Translations under genes and position numbers: made by a program
Part shown: piece after piece, positions 35,583 through 49,239 of the stretch
How the letters are laid out: each line of letters begins with the position of its first letter
Numbering within the stretch: the first letter of the stretch is position 1
The notes under the pieces: generated by a model
Told to the model about the DNA's origin: nothing
Databases searched by the model: none
Seen by the model: only the letters and a program-made list of their open reading frames with translations
Source: Vigna angularis
Taxonomy: Eukaryota > Streptophyta > Magnoliopsida > Fabales > Fabaceae
Direction of reading: 5' to 3'
DNA length: 64,000 nt
Assembly (NCBI RefSeq): GCF_016808095.1
Contig: NC_068975.1
Location: 21,769,501-21,833,500 of the forward strand

Positions 35583-36040
35583 GATACCGAGCACTATTCG
35601 GACGAACGCTCAGTTGGAGACCGAGCACTATTAGGACGAACGCTCGAGGCCGAGCACTATTTGGACGAACGCTCGAGTCCGAGCACTATTTGGACGAACG
35701 CTAAGTTGGAGACCGAGCACTATTAGGACGAACGCTTGAGGCCAAGCACTATTTGGACGAACCCTCGAGGCCGAGCACTATTTGGACGAACGATCAGTTG
35801 GAGACCGAGCACTATTAGGACGAACGCTCGAGGCCGAGCACTATTTGGACGAACGCTCGAGGCCGAGCACTATTTGGACGAACGCTCAGTTCGAGACCGA
35901 GCACTATTAGGACGAACGCTCGAGGCCGAGCACTATTTGGACGAACGCTCAGTTGGAGACCGAGCACTATTAGGACGAACGCTCGAGGCCGAGCACTATT
36001 TGGACGAACGCTCAGTTGGAGACCGAGCCTCATTTATAAC
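35583..36040. repeat. Minisatellite in the element 2 LTR
   Basis: About thirteen units of 28-35 bp are built from GAGCACTATTAGGACGAACGC or GAGCACTATTTGGACGAACGC joined by either CTCAGTTGGAGACC or CTCGAGGCC. The two linkers alternate irregularly, so the array expanded as higher-order blocks. Frames through it are artefacts. Confidence 0.9.
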
Positions 36041-36381
36041 GAACGCTCGGTATGAAACCGAACGACACTTTGAGCGTACGTTCAGTGTAAGACCGAACGC
36101 TCCAGTGACTCAGATTAATAAATCTTGAAAATAAACTAAGAGAATTTTTGGAGAAGTAATACGAACGGGAAAATGCACTGTTACATATACATATACAAGT
36201 ACAAAAAGAGAGAATTTATCAAACGTACAAGATTCAACAGGACTAAACCGAACGCTCAAACAGTGAGGACGTTCGTCCTCGACCAGGATTCTACCCAGAT
36301 GACAGAATCCCATTTCAATGATTTTTGCCAACAAAACCGAACGGTCAATGACCGTTCAGAACGAACGCACAACATCTCAGG

Positions 36382-36530
36382 GAAGGTGCAGAAGTGCCTA
36401 AAACTCATTTTTTTTTAAATGGTGACCCCTGTTCATCTGACTGAGTATCTGTGTTGGACTTTCTGTACATATTGGCTAACTGTCTCGGGTAATCGTTTAC
36501 AGAGGTGCTGTAAACGATTACCAGACCCTT
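36382..36530 (-). repeat. Shared ~150-bp segment, copy in the element 2 LTR
   Basis: Reverse-complement similarity to 57650-57800 inside the Ogre-type ORF1: GTGCCTAAAA, AATGGTGACCC, CTGACTGAGTA and CTCGGGTAATCGTTTACA occur in the same order. It ends in a perfect 15-bp hairpin GGTAATCGTTTACAG / CTGTAAACGATTACC. The LTR of element 1 lacks it. Confidence 0.8.
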
Positions 36531-37513
36531 TTCTTTTCACCACTCTCAGTCATATATCATTCTCATTCCATAAAAACGAACGTTCAACATAAATCAAACA
36601 TAACAGCTTCATATAATCAAAATAACGAACGTTCATGCAAATCACCCCAGAAACATCATACAGTAAAATAACGGACGTTCATACCATCATTTCATACATC
36701 ATGCATTACTTTCATGCAGCCAAATAACGAACGTTCAAATAGCATACATCAAACCAGTTAAATTAAATAAGCTTCCCTTACCCGGAAATGGACGAACGTT
36801 CACAGACGCACACACCGACGCTTCTCCACTCAAATTCCACTAACCAGCGCTCGTTAATCCACTGTACGAGCGAACGAACCCCAACACCAAACTCAGAATC
36901 ACGCTAGAGATTCACTAACCGAACGTTCTTCTCTGGAAGCTCTTGTCGCCGAGCGTCCTTCCACGTTGCCGGAATCCAGAATTGGAGGGGATGAAACAGT
37001 GGTTTCTTAGAGAGAGAGAGAGAATGCAGAGAGCAAGGGAAGAGAAGGAATTCTCAGAAATGAAGCAAAGAGATGCGTGAAGGGAGGAGTGGAGAATAAG
37101 TTCAAAAATCTCAGATTTGCTTTCTTCTCCGCCAGCGCACGTCCGCACTCGCCAGCGCACGTCCGCACTCGCCAGCGCACGTCCGCACTCCGCCAGCGCA
37201 CCCCACGACGCCTCTGCCAGCCCATACCGGACGGTCGACCATTCTACAGTTGCCACGCGTCTTCCACTACCGTCGACGCACGTTCTTCCTGACTGCCCAT
37301 GCCGGTCGTCCCTTCTGCAGCGCACGTTCGCACCATGCCAGTCAGCTTTCCACCAACATTCCTGACTCACCTCCATGTGCAGCACCAGGCGTTCCGTTAG
37401 TGGCTGTCAGGCGCTGCTGTCGCCCATGTGCCCTGCTGGTGTGGCGCGTCCTCCTGCTGCCACGTGGACGCCACGTGGACGCCACGTGGACGCACGTTTT
37501 CCGAGGCCTGACA

Positions 37514-37524
37514 TTCCCCTCAAC
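37514..37524 (-). other. Polypurine tract of element 2
   Basis: GTTGAGGGGAA on the minus strand directly before the 3' LTR. Confidence 0.78.
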
Positions 37525-37548
37525 TACAAAAATTTTCGTCCTCGAAAA

Positions 37549-40475
37549 TTAGGACTGAGTCTCGAACAGATGGGGATACAAATCCTTAATGGCATCTTCC
37601 ACTTCCCACGTAGAGTCGCCCGTCTTCTCGTCCCAGACGACTTTCACCAGTCTGACTGCTTTCCTCTTGTAGTACTTGGTGTCGCTATCTTCAATGCGTA
37701 CCGGCTGCATTTCCAACGTACGATCTTGACGAAGACGAATATTCTCCAACTCCAATACATGAGAAGGATCGGATACGTACTTACGGAGTTGAGAAACGTG
37801 AAAGACTGGGTGCAAGTTTGATAACTGAGGCGGCAAGGACAACTCGTACGCAACTGGCCCAATCTTCCTCAAGATTTGATAAGGTCCAATGAACTTGGGA
37901 GACAACTTCTTTGGTCGGATGGCTCTCCCTACACCAGTGGTCGGATGTAGTCTAAGGAAGACATGATCTCCTGCATCGAACTCCAAGGGTCTTCTCCTCT
38001 TGTCAGCATAAGATTTCTGTCGACTCCTGGACGTCTTTAACCTCTCTTGAATCAGCTTCACCTTCTCAGTGGTCTGCTGAATGAGCTCTGGTCCTGTTAA
38101 CACCTTTTCCCCTTCCTGAAACCAACACAAAGGTGTTCGACATTTCCTTCCATATAGAGCTTCAAAAGGAGCCATTCCTATACTGGCTTGAAAACTGTTG
38201 TTGTATGTGAACTCCACTAAAGGCAAGACTTCATCCCAGACGCCCCATGTGATCTAGGACACACGCCCTCAATAAGTCTTCAAGCGTCTGAATGGTTCTC
38301 TCGGACTGACCGTCTGTCTGAGGATGATAGGCCGAACTCATTTGAAGTTTACTACCGAGCTCACTTTGTAATGATCGCCAGAACCGAGAAGTAAACCTCG
38401 TGTCTCGGTCTGAAACAATGCTGGATGGAACTCCATGTAGGCGAACAATTTCTTGGATATAAAAAGCTTAGCCAGGTTCGTCATTGACATCTTCAGGTTG
38501 ACTGCTAGGAAATGAGCACTCTTCGTCAGTCGATCCACAATTACCCATACAGAATCATGATTTCTGACCGTTCGAGGTAAGTGAGTCACGAAGTCCATTG
38601 CAATGCTGCCCCACTTCCATTCTGGAATCTCTAACTGCTGAAGTAGACCACCTGGCCTTTGATGTTCAGCCTTGGCTCGCTGGCACGTTAAACAAGATGC
38701 CACAAAACGTGCGACATCACTTTTCATTCCCGGCCACCAGAATGAGCTCCTGAGGTCTTGATACATCTTAGTCATACCAGGGTGTATGCTAAGGCGGCTG
38801 TGATGTCCTTCCTCAAGAATGATTCTTTTCAACTCGCCATCATTCGGAATGCACGTTCTATCCATGTAGCGTAGAAGACCATCAGTTCCAGTGTTAAACT
38901 CCTTGGCCTGATCTGTACCGAGTGCGTTCAATATCTTCACCAACTCTTCATCTTCTCGCTGCTTCTCTCTGATCCGGTCGTATACATCACTGGAGATTCT
39001 AAGAGTACAGCATTTAATCACATTCGGTTCCAAGTCAAACTGTAACTTTAGATCTCTAAAACTTTCTACCAAACTCAACTCCCGGACCATCATAGAGGAG
39101 ACGTGAACCACCTTTCTGCTTAAGGCATCTGCTACCACATTTGCTTTTCCCGGATGGTAGAGTAGTTCAAAGTCGTAATCCTTCAAGAACTCTAGCCAAC
39201 GTCTCTGTCTCATATTCAGCTCCTTCTGATCAAACAGATACTTGAGACTCTTGTGATCACTGAACACTTGGAATGTCGATCCATACAGTAGTGTCTCCAG
39301 ATTTTCAAGGCAAAGACGACTGCTGCTAATTCCAGGTCGTGAGTTGGGTAGTTCTTCTCATGAACCTTCAGTTGTCGAGATGCATACGCAACCACTCTCT
39401 TTTCTTGCATGAGTACACAACCTAAACCCTGATGAGACGCGTCACAATATACTACGAAGAGTTTAGCCGTGTCAGGAATGACCAATACCGGGGCGCTCGT
39501 TAACTTATTCTTCAATTCCTGGAAACTTCCTTCACACCGATCGGTCCAAGCGAACGGTTGATCTTTTCTGGTCAGCTGAGTCAACGGAGCTACTATCTTG
39601 GAAAACCCTTCAATGAACCGTCTATAGTAGCCCGCGAGTCCCACAAAGCTACGAACTTCAGTTACCGAACGTGGACTCTCCCACTCCAATACTGCTCTTA
39701 CTTTTGCCGGATCCACTGATATTCCTCCAGCTGAAACCATGTGTCCCAAGAACTGCACTTCCTTCATCCAAAATTCACATTTAGAGAATTTGGCGTACAA
39801 CTCCTTTTTTCTTAGTACGCCCAGAACAGTCCTCAAATGATCCTCATGTTCTTCATAGCTCTTGGAGTAGACCAAAATATCATCAATGAATACAACCACG
39901 AACTTGTCTAGATACGGCCTGAAGATACGATTCATGTAGTCCATAAATATTGCTGGGGCGTTTGTCACACCGAATGGCATCACTACATACTCGTAGTGTC
40001 CATAACGAGATCGGAAGGCCGTCTTCTGGATGTCTTCTTCCTTTACCCGAATCTGATGGTATCCCGACCGTAAATCAATCTTCGAGAATATGGTCGCGCC
40101 ATGTAATTGATCCAGTAGGTCGTCTATCCGAGGCAAAGGATACTTGTTCTTGATAGTCAGCTTGTTTAACTGCCTGTAATCAATGCAGAGACGAGAACTG
40201 CCATCCTTCTTCTTCACTAAGAGTACTGGCGCTCCCCAAGGTGATGCGCTTGGTCTGATAAACTGCTTGTCCATTAACTCTTCTATCTGTTCCTTGAGTT
40301 CAGCTAACTCTGCTGGCGACATCCGATATGGTGCAATAGAGATAGGTCCAGCATTCGACACTAGGTCGATAGTAAATTCTACCTCGTGTGGAGGAGGTAA
40401 TCCAGGCACTTCATCAGGAAATACATCAGGGAATTCATCCACAACTGATCGTTCTCCACTCGACTTCCTGGACAA
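37549..40475 (-). pseudogene. Broken RT-RNase H-integrase region of element 2
   Basis: It is about 95% like the element 1 polyprotein from residue ~550 to the end. It retains the RT ([11 protein letters not shown]), RNase H, the integrase zinc finger and the chromodomain-like tail. Three indels relative to element 1 break the frame: one base missing near 39289 (RNase H), two bases added near 38462 (integrase core), and one C added near 38243. It is non-functional, and gag and protease are absent. Compared with element 1 it marks an older or defective insertion of the same family. Confidence 0.93.
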
Positions 40476-40589
40476 GATCGTATCATCAAACGAGTTTGCA
40501 TTTCCAGTCCTAGCTTCTGAGTTAACTCAGTGGAATTGTAACTAAACTTCGTGGGATCGGTTAGAATAATACATAATAAACTTCGTGGG
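40476..40589. other. Junction sequence with no assignment
   Basis: A short AT-rich stretch between the truncated pol and the next LTR fragment. The word AACTTCGTGGG occurs twice (40544 and 40571). Confidence 0.4.
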
Positions 40590-41681
40590 TTCGTTCATTG
40601 TAGCTCGCTCAAAATGGTGTTCGCGCTCGCTCAAATTGGTGCTCGGTCTCACACTGAGCGTTCGTCCAAAATGGTGCTCGGATTGAACTGAGCGTTCGTC
40701 CTAGTGATGCTAGGTTTTGAACTCAGCGTTCGTCCAAAATGGTGCTCGGTTTTGAACTGAGCGTTCGTCCAAATGGTGCTCGGTTTTGATTTGAGCGTTC
40801 GTCCTAAAGGGTGTTCGGTTTTATACTGAACGCTCGTCCTAATGGTGCTCGGTTTTGAACTGAGCGCTCGTCCTAAAATGGGGCTCGGTATTATACTGAG
40901 CGCTCGCTCTAAATGGTGTTCGGTTTTTATTGAAATAGCGTACGTCCAACTTCAGATTTACCACGTTCGGTTATTGATTCACGAGCGTCCGTTCATTCAA
41001 CTGATTCTCAAGGTAATTAACGTTCGTCCAAATGAACAGTATATTTTTCAGCCATTCGCGAACGTAATTGTAACTCTGCCGTTCGTACTCTAATTCGAAC
41101 GAGCGTCTTTTTGGGTCTCGCTCACAGCGTTCGTCCTCGGTCTTATTGTTGACAGAACGTTCGTTTTTTTTGGTTTCCCTATGAATGATTAAAATGATTA
41201 TGGAATGATGAATAGTGAATGATGTACAGTTTATGAGAATGAAATAAAAGTATGAATATTGAACGAGCGTTCCGGGGAGGAATGACTCTTTGATGATTAT
41301 GAGAATTTGTAAAGTATGACCGTGGCCAGACTTAGCAGGCGATTCGATCCTGATATTCCGTGACTACTCGTCCTCACATAGAGGGTGTATGTCATGCGTG
41401 GGAATGGCAGGAGGTCCCCGTCACATAACAGTAATTTGTAACTCTGGTGTTTTCCTGTGTGAACCGTTCGGTCAGGATTTAATTTTACGTTCGGTTGTAA
41501 TTTGTAACTCTGGTATGGATGTGCGGCTTTACGCGTTCATTCTTTATTGTTGTAAGACTATTCAAGGACGTTCGTCCTTGAGCGTTTGTTTGGTTTTATT
41601 TAGTTGGAAAACTGTACTGAATTATTATTAAATGTGATTTTCTAATTTTATGGTTTAATACTGTATTATTGGGATGTCACA
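40590..41681 (+). mobile_element. 5'-truncated chromovirus LTR with internal deletion
   Basis: The 3' part of an LTR in plus orientation, ending GGGATGTCACA at 41681. It holds a 36-bp-type repeat of GGTGCTCGGTTTTGAACTGAGCGTTCGTCC words (40605-40930), the conserved AGACTTAGCAGGCGATTCGA block, and the terminal palindrome near 41561-41582. About 0.5 kb present in other copies is missing at 41438. GTAATTTGTAACTCTGGT occurs at both 41431 and 41497, so the deletion probably involved short repeats. Confidence 0.85.
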
Positions 41682-42038
41682 ATATTTAATAAAGTTCACA
41701 TCAATATCTTTTAAATATTATTCAAAATAATTAATATAAATCAATTTTATTTTAGTTGTAATAAATTGAATTGAATATAATTGTTTTTTGTTTATAATAA
41801 GATTTGAGTGGCTTGAAAACTTTTCATGAATGTTCTTGACTATCGAAACATAAACAAAATATTCATCTACAAAAAATTCTCTAATTTACAAATCAATAAA
41901 AAATAACATGTATTTATAATGTTTATAAGTCCTTAAGAAATCAATTACACAAAAATCATAATATCAATAATAATAATAATAACTTATGATATATCCTATA
42001 CTTAGTAATAATAAAAGATAATACAAACTAATAAAATA
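41682..42038. other. AT-rich unique DNA
   Basis: No gene or repeat is recognised. It continues on the other side of the solo LTR (44793-45227), so it is the host sequence of that insertion. Confidence 0.5.
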
Positions 42039-44792
42039 TATTATGTAACATCCCAAAATACCGTAATTACCATAAATCAGGATTAATTACAATTAACAGT
42101 AAAATAACAGTCTTTAGCATTAACAGAACTCAAGGGTTCAAAGCCGAACGGCTGCCGTACAAAAATAACGAGCGTATCAAAGTACAGGGAATTAAAACAG
42201 AACGAACGGTTTTACAAAAGGATTAACCGAACGTCCAAAACGAGCTAACAATTACACCCTAACATTTACGAGCGCTCTAAGGCTCGGCCTTGACTTCCAT
42301 CTCAACCAGACTTGCATCTTCCAAATTTTCTTCTTCCAGCATTTCTTCAAGAGATGCACCACCATCTGCTCACATCCACACGGATGATCATTGCAAGACA
42401 AGACGAACGTACATGGACAGTGGACAACACAATGGAAATGCAAGGGTAAGCTTATAATATTTAATTTATACAATTAGCACATACATTTTCATTTCGATTC
42501 ACACATACATGTAACTTTTCAAATAATAATCATAGCAATACGTATATAAGACAGACCGTCCGGACTGTATGAACCATGTAGTTACAAGCGTCCTTGCACC
42601 CGAGTGGTGTACTAGCCGGGATATACCTAATCAGCTACCACTCGAGGTTAATCCCTCACCCATATCTAAGCGATGAACGAAGAACCTCCTGCCATTCCCA
42701 CGCATGACTACCCCCTTCTACGTGAAGATGAGTATCACGGAATATCAGGATGGACCGCGAGGCTTAACTTATCCATGTTCATACTTTACCAAATTAACAT
42801 TTAATACATCTGAGTCGTTCCTCCATGGAACGCTCGTTTAAATTCCATAATCATAGAATCACTTAATATAACGTTCGTACTGTAATTTATCATAATTCAT
42901 AATCAATCTCATCTTTAACTTTAAGAGTACAAAAGAACGAACGTTCAGTCCTTTGAAGAAATAGGACGAACGTTCAAATATAGTACAGGATGGACGGACG
43001 TGACTCCCTGTTTGACCAGTAAAATGAACTGACTATATTGAAGGTATAATGATACTTAGAAGATTTCATAATATAGATCTTGGACCAGATTCAATGTATT
43101 AAGGATGGTCAATAACACTTAGAATTTTCTTTGAAAAATTTTGTATATACTGAACTGATGCCAGTATTTGAACGAACGTAAGAGAATGAATATTGAAATA
43201 TTTGGACGAACGCTATTTACGTTAGTTAAGGAATTAAGAATAAGGACGAGCGTTCGGTTTAAGACCGAACACTTCATTAAAGCGAACGCTAAATAGATGA
43301 CCGAAGGTAATTTGTGACGAACGTTCGATACAAAACTGAGCGTTCTTTAGGACGAACGCTTCGGTATGAGACCGAGCGCTTTTTAGAACGAACGCTTCGG
43401 TATAAGACCGAGCGCTATTTAGGACGAACGCTTCGGTATGAGACCGAGCGCTATTTAGAACGTACGCTTCGGTATAAGACCGAGCGCTAATTAGGACGAC
43501 CGCTTCGGTATGAGACCGAGCGCTATTTAGAACGAACGTTCGACATAAGGCCGAACGCTGTTTAAGGACGAACGTTCGGTTTAAGACCGAACGTTACGTA
43601 TTCATAAAGTTTTAAATATTTAAAAACTGCTGAGCAAAAACCGAACGCTCAGACATCCAAATGGGACGCTCGTTCTCGGGCAGAGTCCTTTCCAAATGAA
43701 AGAATTCCATTCTAAGTTATTGTAAGGAAACCGAACGGTTTAAGACCGTAGAGTGACGAGCGTCATTGATCATAGGAATTGATTTAAGTTTCAGGTTTTT
43801 CAACCTTAACAGATTTCCAGATTTCAACATTTAAACTTATACTGTATAATTCATATGATTTTCAATTTATAAACTTTATAACATTCATTCCAGTAACTTC
43901 ATATTCAACATCAACGTACAGATTTACTTCATACACCATAATATCCATTTTTCATACGTATCAAACCAACATGCAGATCAAGCAAAGATCAGAAATCATT
44001 TTCCATAACAGTAGTCGTCCATACCGCTCAAACGTCATACAATTCATACATGCACATCAGATCATATAACATACAGTATAAATTAAACATATAAGCTTCC
44101 CTTACCCGGATTGGCAACCAAACTTGTCCTAGATGTAAAAGTGGCTTCGTTCAACAAGCTTTTCTTAGGTTCTTGACTCTTCCAAAACAAAATCTAACCA
44201 CAGAATACAGAACACTTAGAATACATGCTTGCATGCAACTAAAAACCCTATTTTTCCAGAAACCTAAGGACGAACTACGGAAAGGGGACTCACCAGCTTA
44301 GATTCCAATTCGGTTCGGTCCAAAAGGAAGATCACAGCAAGAAGAACACTCCTACGGTGCTGCAAACGTGATCGGAGAAGAGATGTGAGTTTTACAGTAG
44401 AGAGAAGGTGACTGGTTTCAGAGAGAAGTTGGAGAAGATGAATGGGTGTGTTTCGTGAGGAAGAAGATGAGTGATGCAGGTGGGAGAGTTTTTCAGAAAA
44501 ATCTGGTTTTGTAAATCTCACGCTCGTTTGAACGAACGTGTCTCAAGCCGACACCTGCACCCAAACTCTGATTTGGAAACTTCTTCCGCAACACGTGGCG
44601 TGCTTGCATGTAAAGATTGGTGCGTTTTTAATGTTTCCAGAGAAATGATTTTGCCCAGCTTTCCATGCACAGCAGAGAGGTGAAAATCAGAGTTGGGAGT
44701 GGGTTTTAATGGCTTGAGAATTGATGTGGCGTGCATTAATGGTGAGGATGTCAGAATTAATTTATGCTAATTATTAAGGGTCTCACATATTA
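42039..44792 (-). mobile_element. Solo LTR (2744 bp) with TSD TATTA
   Basis: The LTR spans 42044-44787, TGTGAGACCC...GGGATGTTACA on the minus strand, with TATTA on both sides (42039-42043, 44788-44792). It is a diverged subfamily: terminal GATGTTACA instead of GATGTCACA and no clear terminal palindrome. It keeps the conserved block (about 42550-42840) and has its own minisatellite (43300-43580). The CAACTCACGC... end and the short frames are not genes. Confidence 0.94.
43300..43580. repeat. ~36-bp minisatellite in the solo LTR
   Basis: About six units of GGACGAACGCTTCGGTATGA and GACCGAGCGCTATTTA, with AACGAACG/GACGACCG variants, at 36-37 bp spacing. Confidence 0.88.
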
Positions 44793-45227
44793 TATTATGT
44801 TGATATATAATATTAAGAATATATAAAATATAATCAAACTACTAATATTTTATCACATATTTTGTTAATATATTTTAATTAAGCTATATTTTTAGACATT
44901 ATTAACCACATCATGTGAATAGTGTTAAATAGACTAGCAATGTTATTTAATATATTTTTTGTGTTCAGATAAATACCGTCTTAATTATTATTTTTAGATG
45001 TTATTTTATTTGATGGTTTTAGTTACATTGAAATCTACATTTTTAAAGGATTGAAAATGAATATATTAGTTATTGGATTTGAAGTCTCGTTTATAAATTT
45101 TGGAAGTTTAGACAAATTTGTTGAATTTCTATAAAATAATTTATATGTGTTTGATTTTTCTTGTATTAAGGTGAAATTTTGTATTTGAAGTTATGGACCT
45201 CGTTAGATTCCTTCTATAGACTTATGT
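44793..45227. other. AT-rich unique DNA
   Basis: No gene recognised. It is very AT-rich and is the right-hand continuation of the host DNA split by the solo LTR. Confidence 0.5.
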
Positions 45228-48010
45228 TGTAACATCCCAATTATATACGTCATGCATGTATAATAAAGACGTCATCATGCATAATATAGGAAAGCAGTCA
45301 AGAGTTAATCAAGGATTACAGTCATCCTTAGAATAGTGCGAAATTTCCTACTAGAGTATTAGAATTTCTCCCTGGAATTTATGGGACAATTAAAAATTTA
45401 AACACTCAAAAGTTCTTCCAAATAATATGAGTCCTCGGAATAAAAGCTAGCACATCTAAGCTGCAGCACTGCCGTCTCCATCAAGAGCTGTTTCCAAAGT
45501 ATCCTCCCCGTCATCTGCTCCCATCCAAGTGGATGATCATCGCCAAAGAAACATACCCAAACAGCACACAACACAAACAATGCAAGGGTGAGCTAGATAT
45601 AAAAAGCATGTTATCATACATAGATTCATATAAAAGAACAATTAAAGCATACTCATTAAACCACAATTCACACACTCACACGACATGTAAACATTCATCC
45701 AAACATGGTAAACTGACATCACAAGACTTGTTACTTTATACCCCGACTTGTTGCTTTATAGACCGACTCGTCCGGACTAGAATGATTACCGAGCTATGGC
45801 GGGTCTTGCACTCGTGGTGGCTTTATGAAATTTGGGCACTCCCGCCCTGGCACTACCGCCTTGTGAAACTTGGGCACTACCGCCCGGTGGAACTTTGGGC
45901 ACTACCGCCCGACCACAGTCACGAGGTTAATCCGTTATCACTCACCTTGGATCATATGGAAGCATCCAAGACTAGGACCTCCTGCTACTCCTCACCACAT
46001 GTTCAATCCTCTCTACATGAGAAGAAAGACCGTTGAAGTTTCACCCCCAAAACTGAGCTATCATGTAATCATTCTATACAACCCCAAAACACCACCATGT
46101 ATCCTCTCCTTGAGGATCATGGAATTACGTTCATGAATCATACTGTTACTTTGAACCTTATCCCAAGTTATGAATAACCAGAACTACCATATTATCACAG
46201 TAAATCCAACATATCTCATTCATTCACATAAATCACATAACAGTCAGTATATATATTCCAAACATTTTGCACATAATTCAATTCAAGAGAAAATGAACTT
46301 AAAACCCAACATTTGCATAATACTATTTGGACGAACGTTATCTGCCGAACGGTAATGAACGAACGCTATTTACCAACAGGCCGAACGCTATTTCACCGAA
46401 CACACTATTAGGCCGAACGCTGAGATTGATACTTAGGCCGAACGCTTGGATCGAATTCTTAGGCCGAATACCATATGGACCGAACACTTCTAGAACGAAC
46501 GCTGTGAGATCAAACCATACTAGGCCGAACGCTCAAGAACGAACACAATGTTGGATTCAACACTACTGAGCCGAACGCTAATATCAAGTACCTAGGGCGA
46601 ACGTTAAATCATTGAACACCATATCGAATTCCTCACTGTTTGGACGAGCGCCCAAATATAAAACCTCTTCGAGACCGCACTCTGCCTATGACGGAAACTA
46701 TTAGAACGAACGTTTATTTTCTGCGTCGAATACCTAGATCACTTTATCAAACACCTAAAATACTGGCCGAACGTCTAAAACCTTGGCCGAATGATCACGA
46801 CTTATCCAAACAGTATTAAATCAAAATTTGACCGAACGGTACTACATCCATTCTGACCGTTCGGTACTAACTCAAATCCAGAGAGTATTAATTTTTATCC
46901 GAACGCTACAATTTCTAATACACTAAAACCGGACGTTCATGATCTAAATTTACCGAATATCAATTCAAAACCGAACGCACACTAATACATCACAAACGAA
47001 TGTTCAAGATTCAATCCTAAGAATATCAGATGAAGACCGAACACTACAATCACTAATACATCAAAACCGACCGTTTAAGATCCAAACCTAAGAATTCAAA
47101 TTAACACCGAACGCTTACATTCATTAATTTATCAAGACCGAACGACTAAGATTCAAACTTAAGAATTCCAAATTAATACCGAACGCTCACAAGCCGAGAA
47201 TACATCATCTAAACCGAACGCTGAATATGAGTATACCAGTTTAAGATTGAACGCTTAAGATTACTATTACACCAAGACCGAACGCTACACTTACATTGAA
47301 GGACGAACACTACACTTACTAACGTTCGCCGAACACAAAACCGAACGCTTAACATTCTTTGGCCGATCACTAATTTGTCGAGCCATTTGGACGAACGCGC
47401 GTTCTGCAGAATTCTGCAGAAACGCACCAGATTTCCAGAAAACCCAGAAACCCCATTTTCATCCCCTTCTTCCCATATTTTCTTCAACAACACAATTTTA
47501 CAACCACTCATACAGATTCATACACAACAAAGTTACTCTAAGTACAAAATTTGTTCATCAACGACACTATATTATAGATTTCGGTACACACATACATGGT
47601 TCATACAATCCAGAGAAAAGGATCTAGCTCCCCTTACCTCTTGAAGACTTCCTTGGATCTTTCTCCAAAAGATTTGCAGTAAAGGTCTTTACTCCTCCGG
47701 ATGCAGCACCCAGTACCCTTCTTGCCTGCTTGAAACTCCAGCAGCTCTCAACTTCACCTCTCTCACGGATTTTACAGCAAGGATTTCATTCCCCAAGTGC
47801 AGAACCCATACCCCCTTCTTATCTCCTACGCACAATGCTTTTTGAATGGTGCCAAAACTGAAAGCAAGGGCTTGAACGTGTGTTGTTCCCCTTTTGCCAA
47901 ATAAATTTAAAATCTCACTTCCTTCTATGGACGGTTGGTGCTTCCCAGCGCTGATTGTCCCCAGTTCCTTCTTTTTTTTTTTTTTTTAAAGAAAATTATT
48001 TAAGTCCTTA
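45228..48010 (-). mobile_element. Diverged chromovirus-type LTR, end lost to a later insertion
   Basis: It starts on plus as TGTAACATCCC (minus-strand LTR end GGGATGTTACA). It then has a trinucleotide-like tract GGGCACTACCGCC (45834-45910), many ACCGAACGCT words (46320-47400) without fixed period, a purine/pyrimidine leader (47640-47900) and a poly-T run (47971-47987). The next LTR begins at 48011, before a CA end is reached, so that LTR probably inserted within the last bases of this one. Confidence 0.75.
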
Positions 48011-49239
48011 TGTGACATCCCAAAAATACAGCCAAAACTATATATTCAGAATATCACATTTAACAATAATTCAAAACAGTTTTTCACTAGAAATTTGAAA
48101 ATTTTAAAACTTTCAAACGAACGAATGCTCAAGGACGAACATCCTTGAGTACAGTATTACAACAAAACGAACGAACGCGCCAAACCGCACGTCTTACAAG
48201 AGTTACAAGTGAATAAACCGAACGTACAAGAAAGCTGACTGAACGGTTTACAGAAACAATTACCGAACGGTCGAATTTAAACTTAAACGAAAGCAAGAGG
48301 TGGTCGAACGACCACTCAGTTCAACAAAATACACTACTGGCCGAGCGGTCTCACTGCTCGGTCTTCACTTCCACATCTACTAGATTCTCTTCTTCCAGCA
48401 ACTCTTCCAAACGCTCATCTCCCTCTGCTCACATCCACACGGATGATCATTGCAATGACAAGACGGACGTACAAGAACAATGGACAACACAAGGAAAACG
48501 AAAGGGTAAGCTTATGTAATTTAACTCATGCATCAACATATAAATTCCAGCAAACAGTTCATTTCACACATACATATCAACGTACGCATTCATCATACAT
48601 CACATAATTTAACGCACGTACAAAATAAAACTCAACACGACTGTCTATCCAGACTGTAAGATTTCTCCGTGTAGCTACGACGATCGCGCACCCGGGTGGT
48701 GTGGTAACTGGCATTCTCATCAGCTGCCACCCGAGGTTAGTCCATTCCGTCCAAATTACAGTTATGTGACGGTTCCGTCCAAATTACAGTTATGTGACGG
48801 GGACCTCCTGCCATTCCCACGCATGACATACCCCCTCTATGTGAAGACGAGTAGTCACGGAATATCAGGATCGAATCGCCTGCTAAGTCTGGCCACGGTC
48901 GCACTTTACAAATTCTCATAATCATCCTCGGAACTCTCATTCAACATTCATACTTTCATTTCATCTCATATACTGTTCATCATTCACTATTCATCAAACA
49001 TTCATACTTTCATTTCCCCTCATTTACTGTTCATCATTCACTATTCATCATTCCATAATCATTTTTGATAAGAAAATCACCAAAAGCCGAACGTTCTGTC
49101 CCCAAAGACCGAGGACGAACGCTGTAAGTGAGACCAAAAGGACGAACGCTATTTAGTTCAGAAATGTCCAAGTCTAATACTGTTCATTGGACGAACGCTA
49201 TTTAGTGGGAAAAGAGAACGAGCGCTCAAAATAATACCG

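Larger units (their letters stand above)
34420..37513 (-). mobile_element. 3' LTR of element 2 (3094 bp)
   Basis: On the minus strand it runs TGTCAGGCCTCGG...GGGATGTCACA. It has a purine/pyrimidine-rich leader (36990-37200) with tandem CCAGCGCACGTCCGCACTCG words, GAACGTTC sites (36578, 36627, 36729, 36794), the shared 150-bp insert (about 36382-36530), a large minisatellite (35583-36040), the conserved block (about 35030-35280) and the terminal palindrome (34523-34543). Confidence 0.92.
34420..40475 (-). mobile_element. Truncated chromovirus, element 2
   Basis: A minus-strand element of the element 1 family with only its 3' LTR, PPT and the RT-integrase part of pol. Gag, protease, PBS and 5' LTR are missing beyond 40475, where similarity to element 1 stops in [11 protein letters not shown]. 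It is inserted in a copia fragment; the left flank is CCTTG, with no right partner. Confidence 0.9.

Noticed and set aside
35736..36128. 130-codon frame rich in GRTLEAEHYLDER
   Set aside because: It is a direct readout of the LTR minisatellite.
45223..48013. TATGT as TSD of the LTR starting at 45228
   Set aside because: TATGT occurs at 45223 and at 48009, but the second overlaps the start of the next LTR and would leave the first without a CA end.
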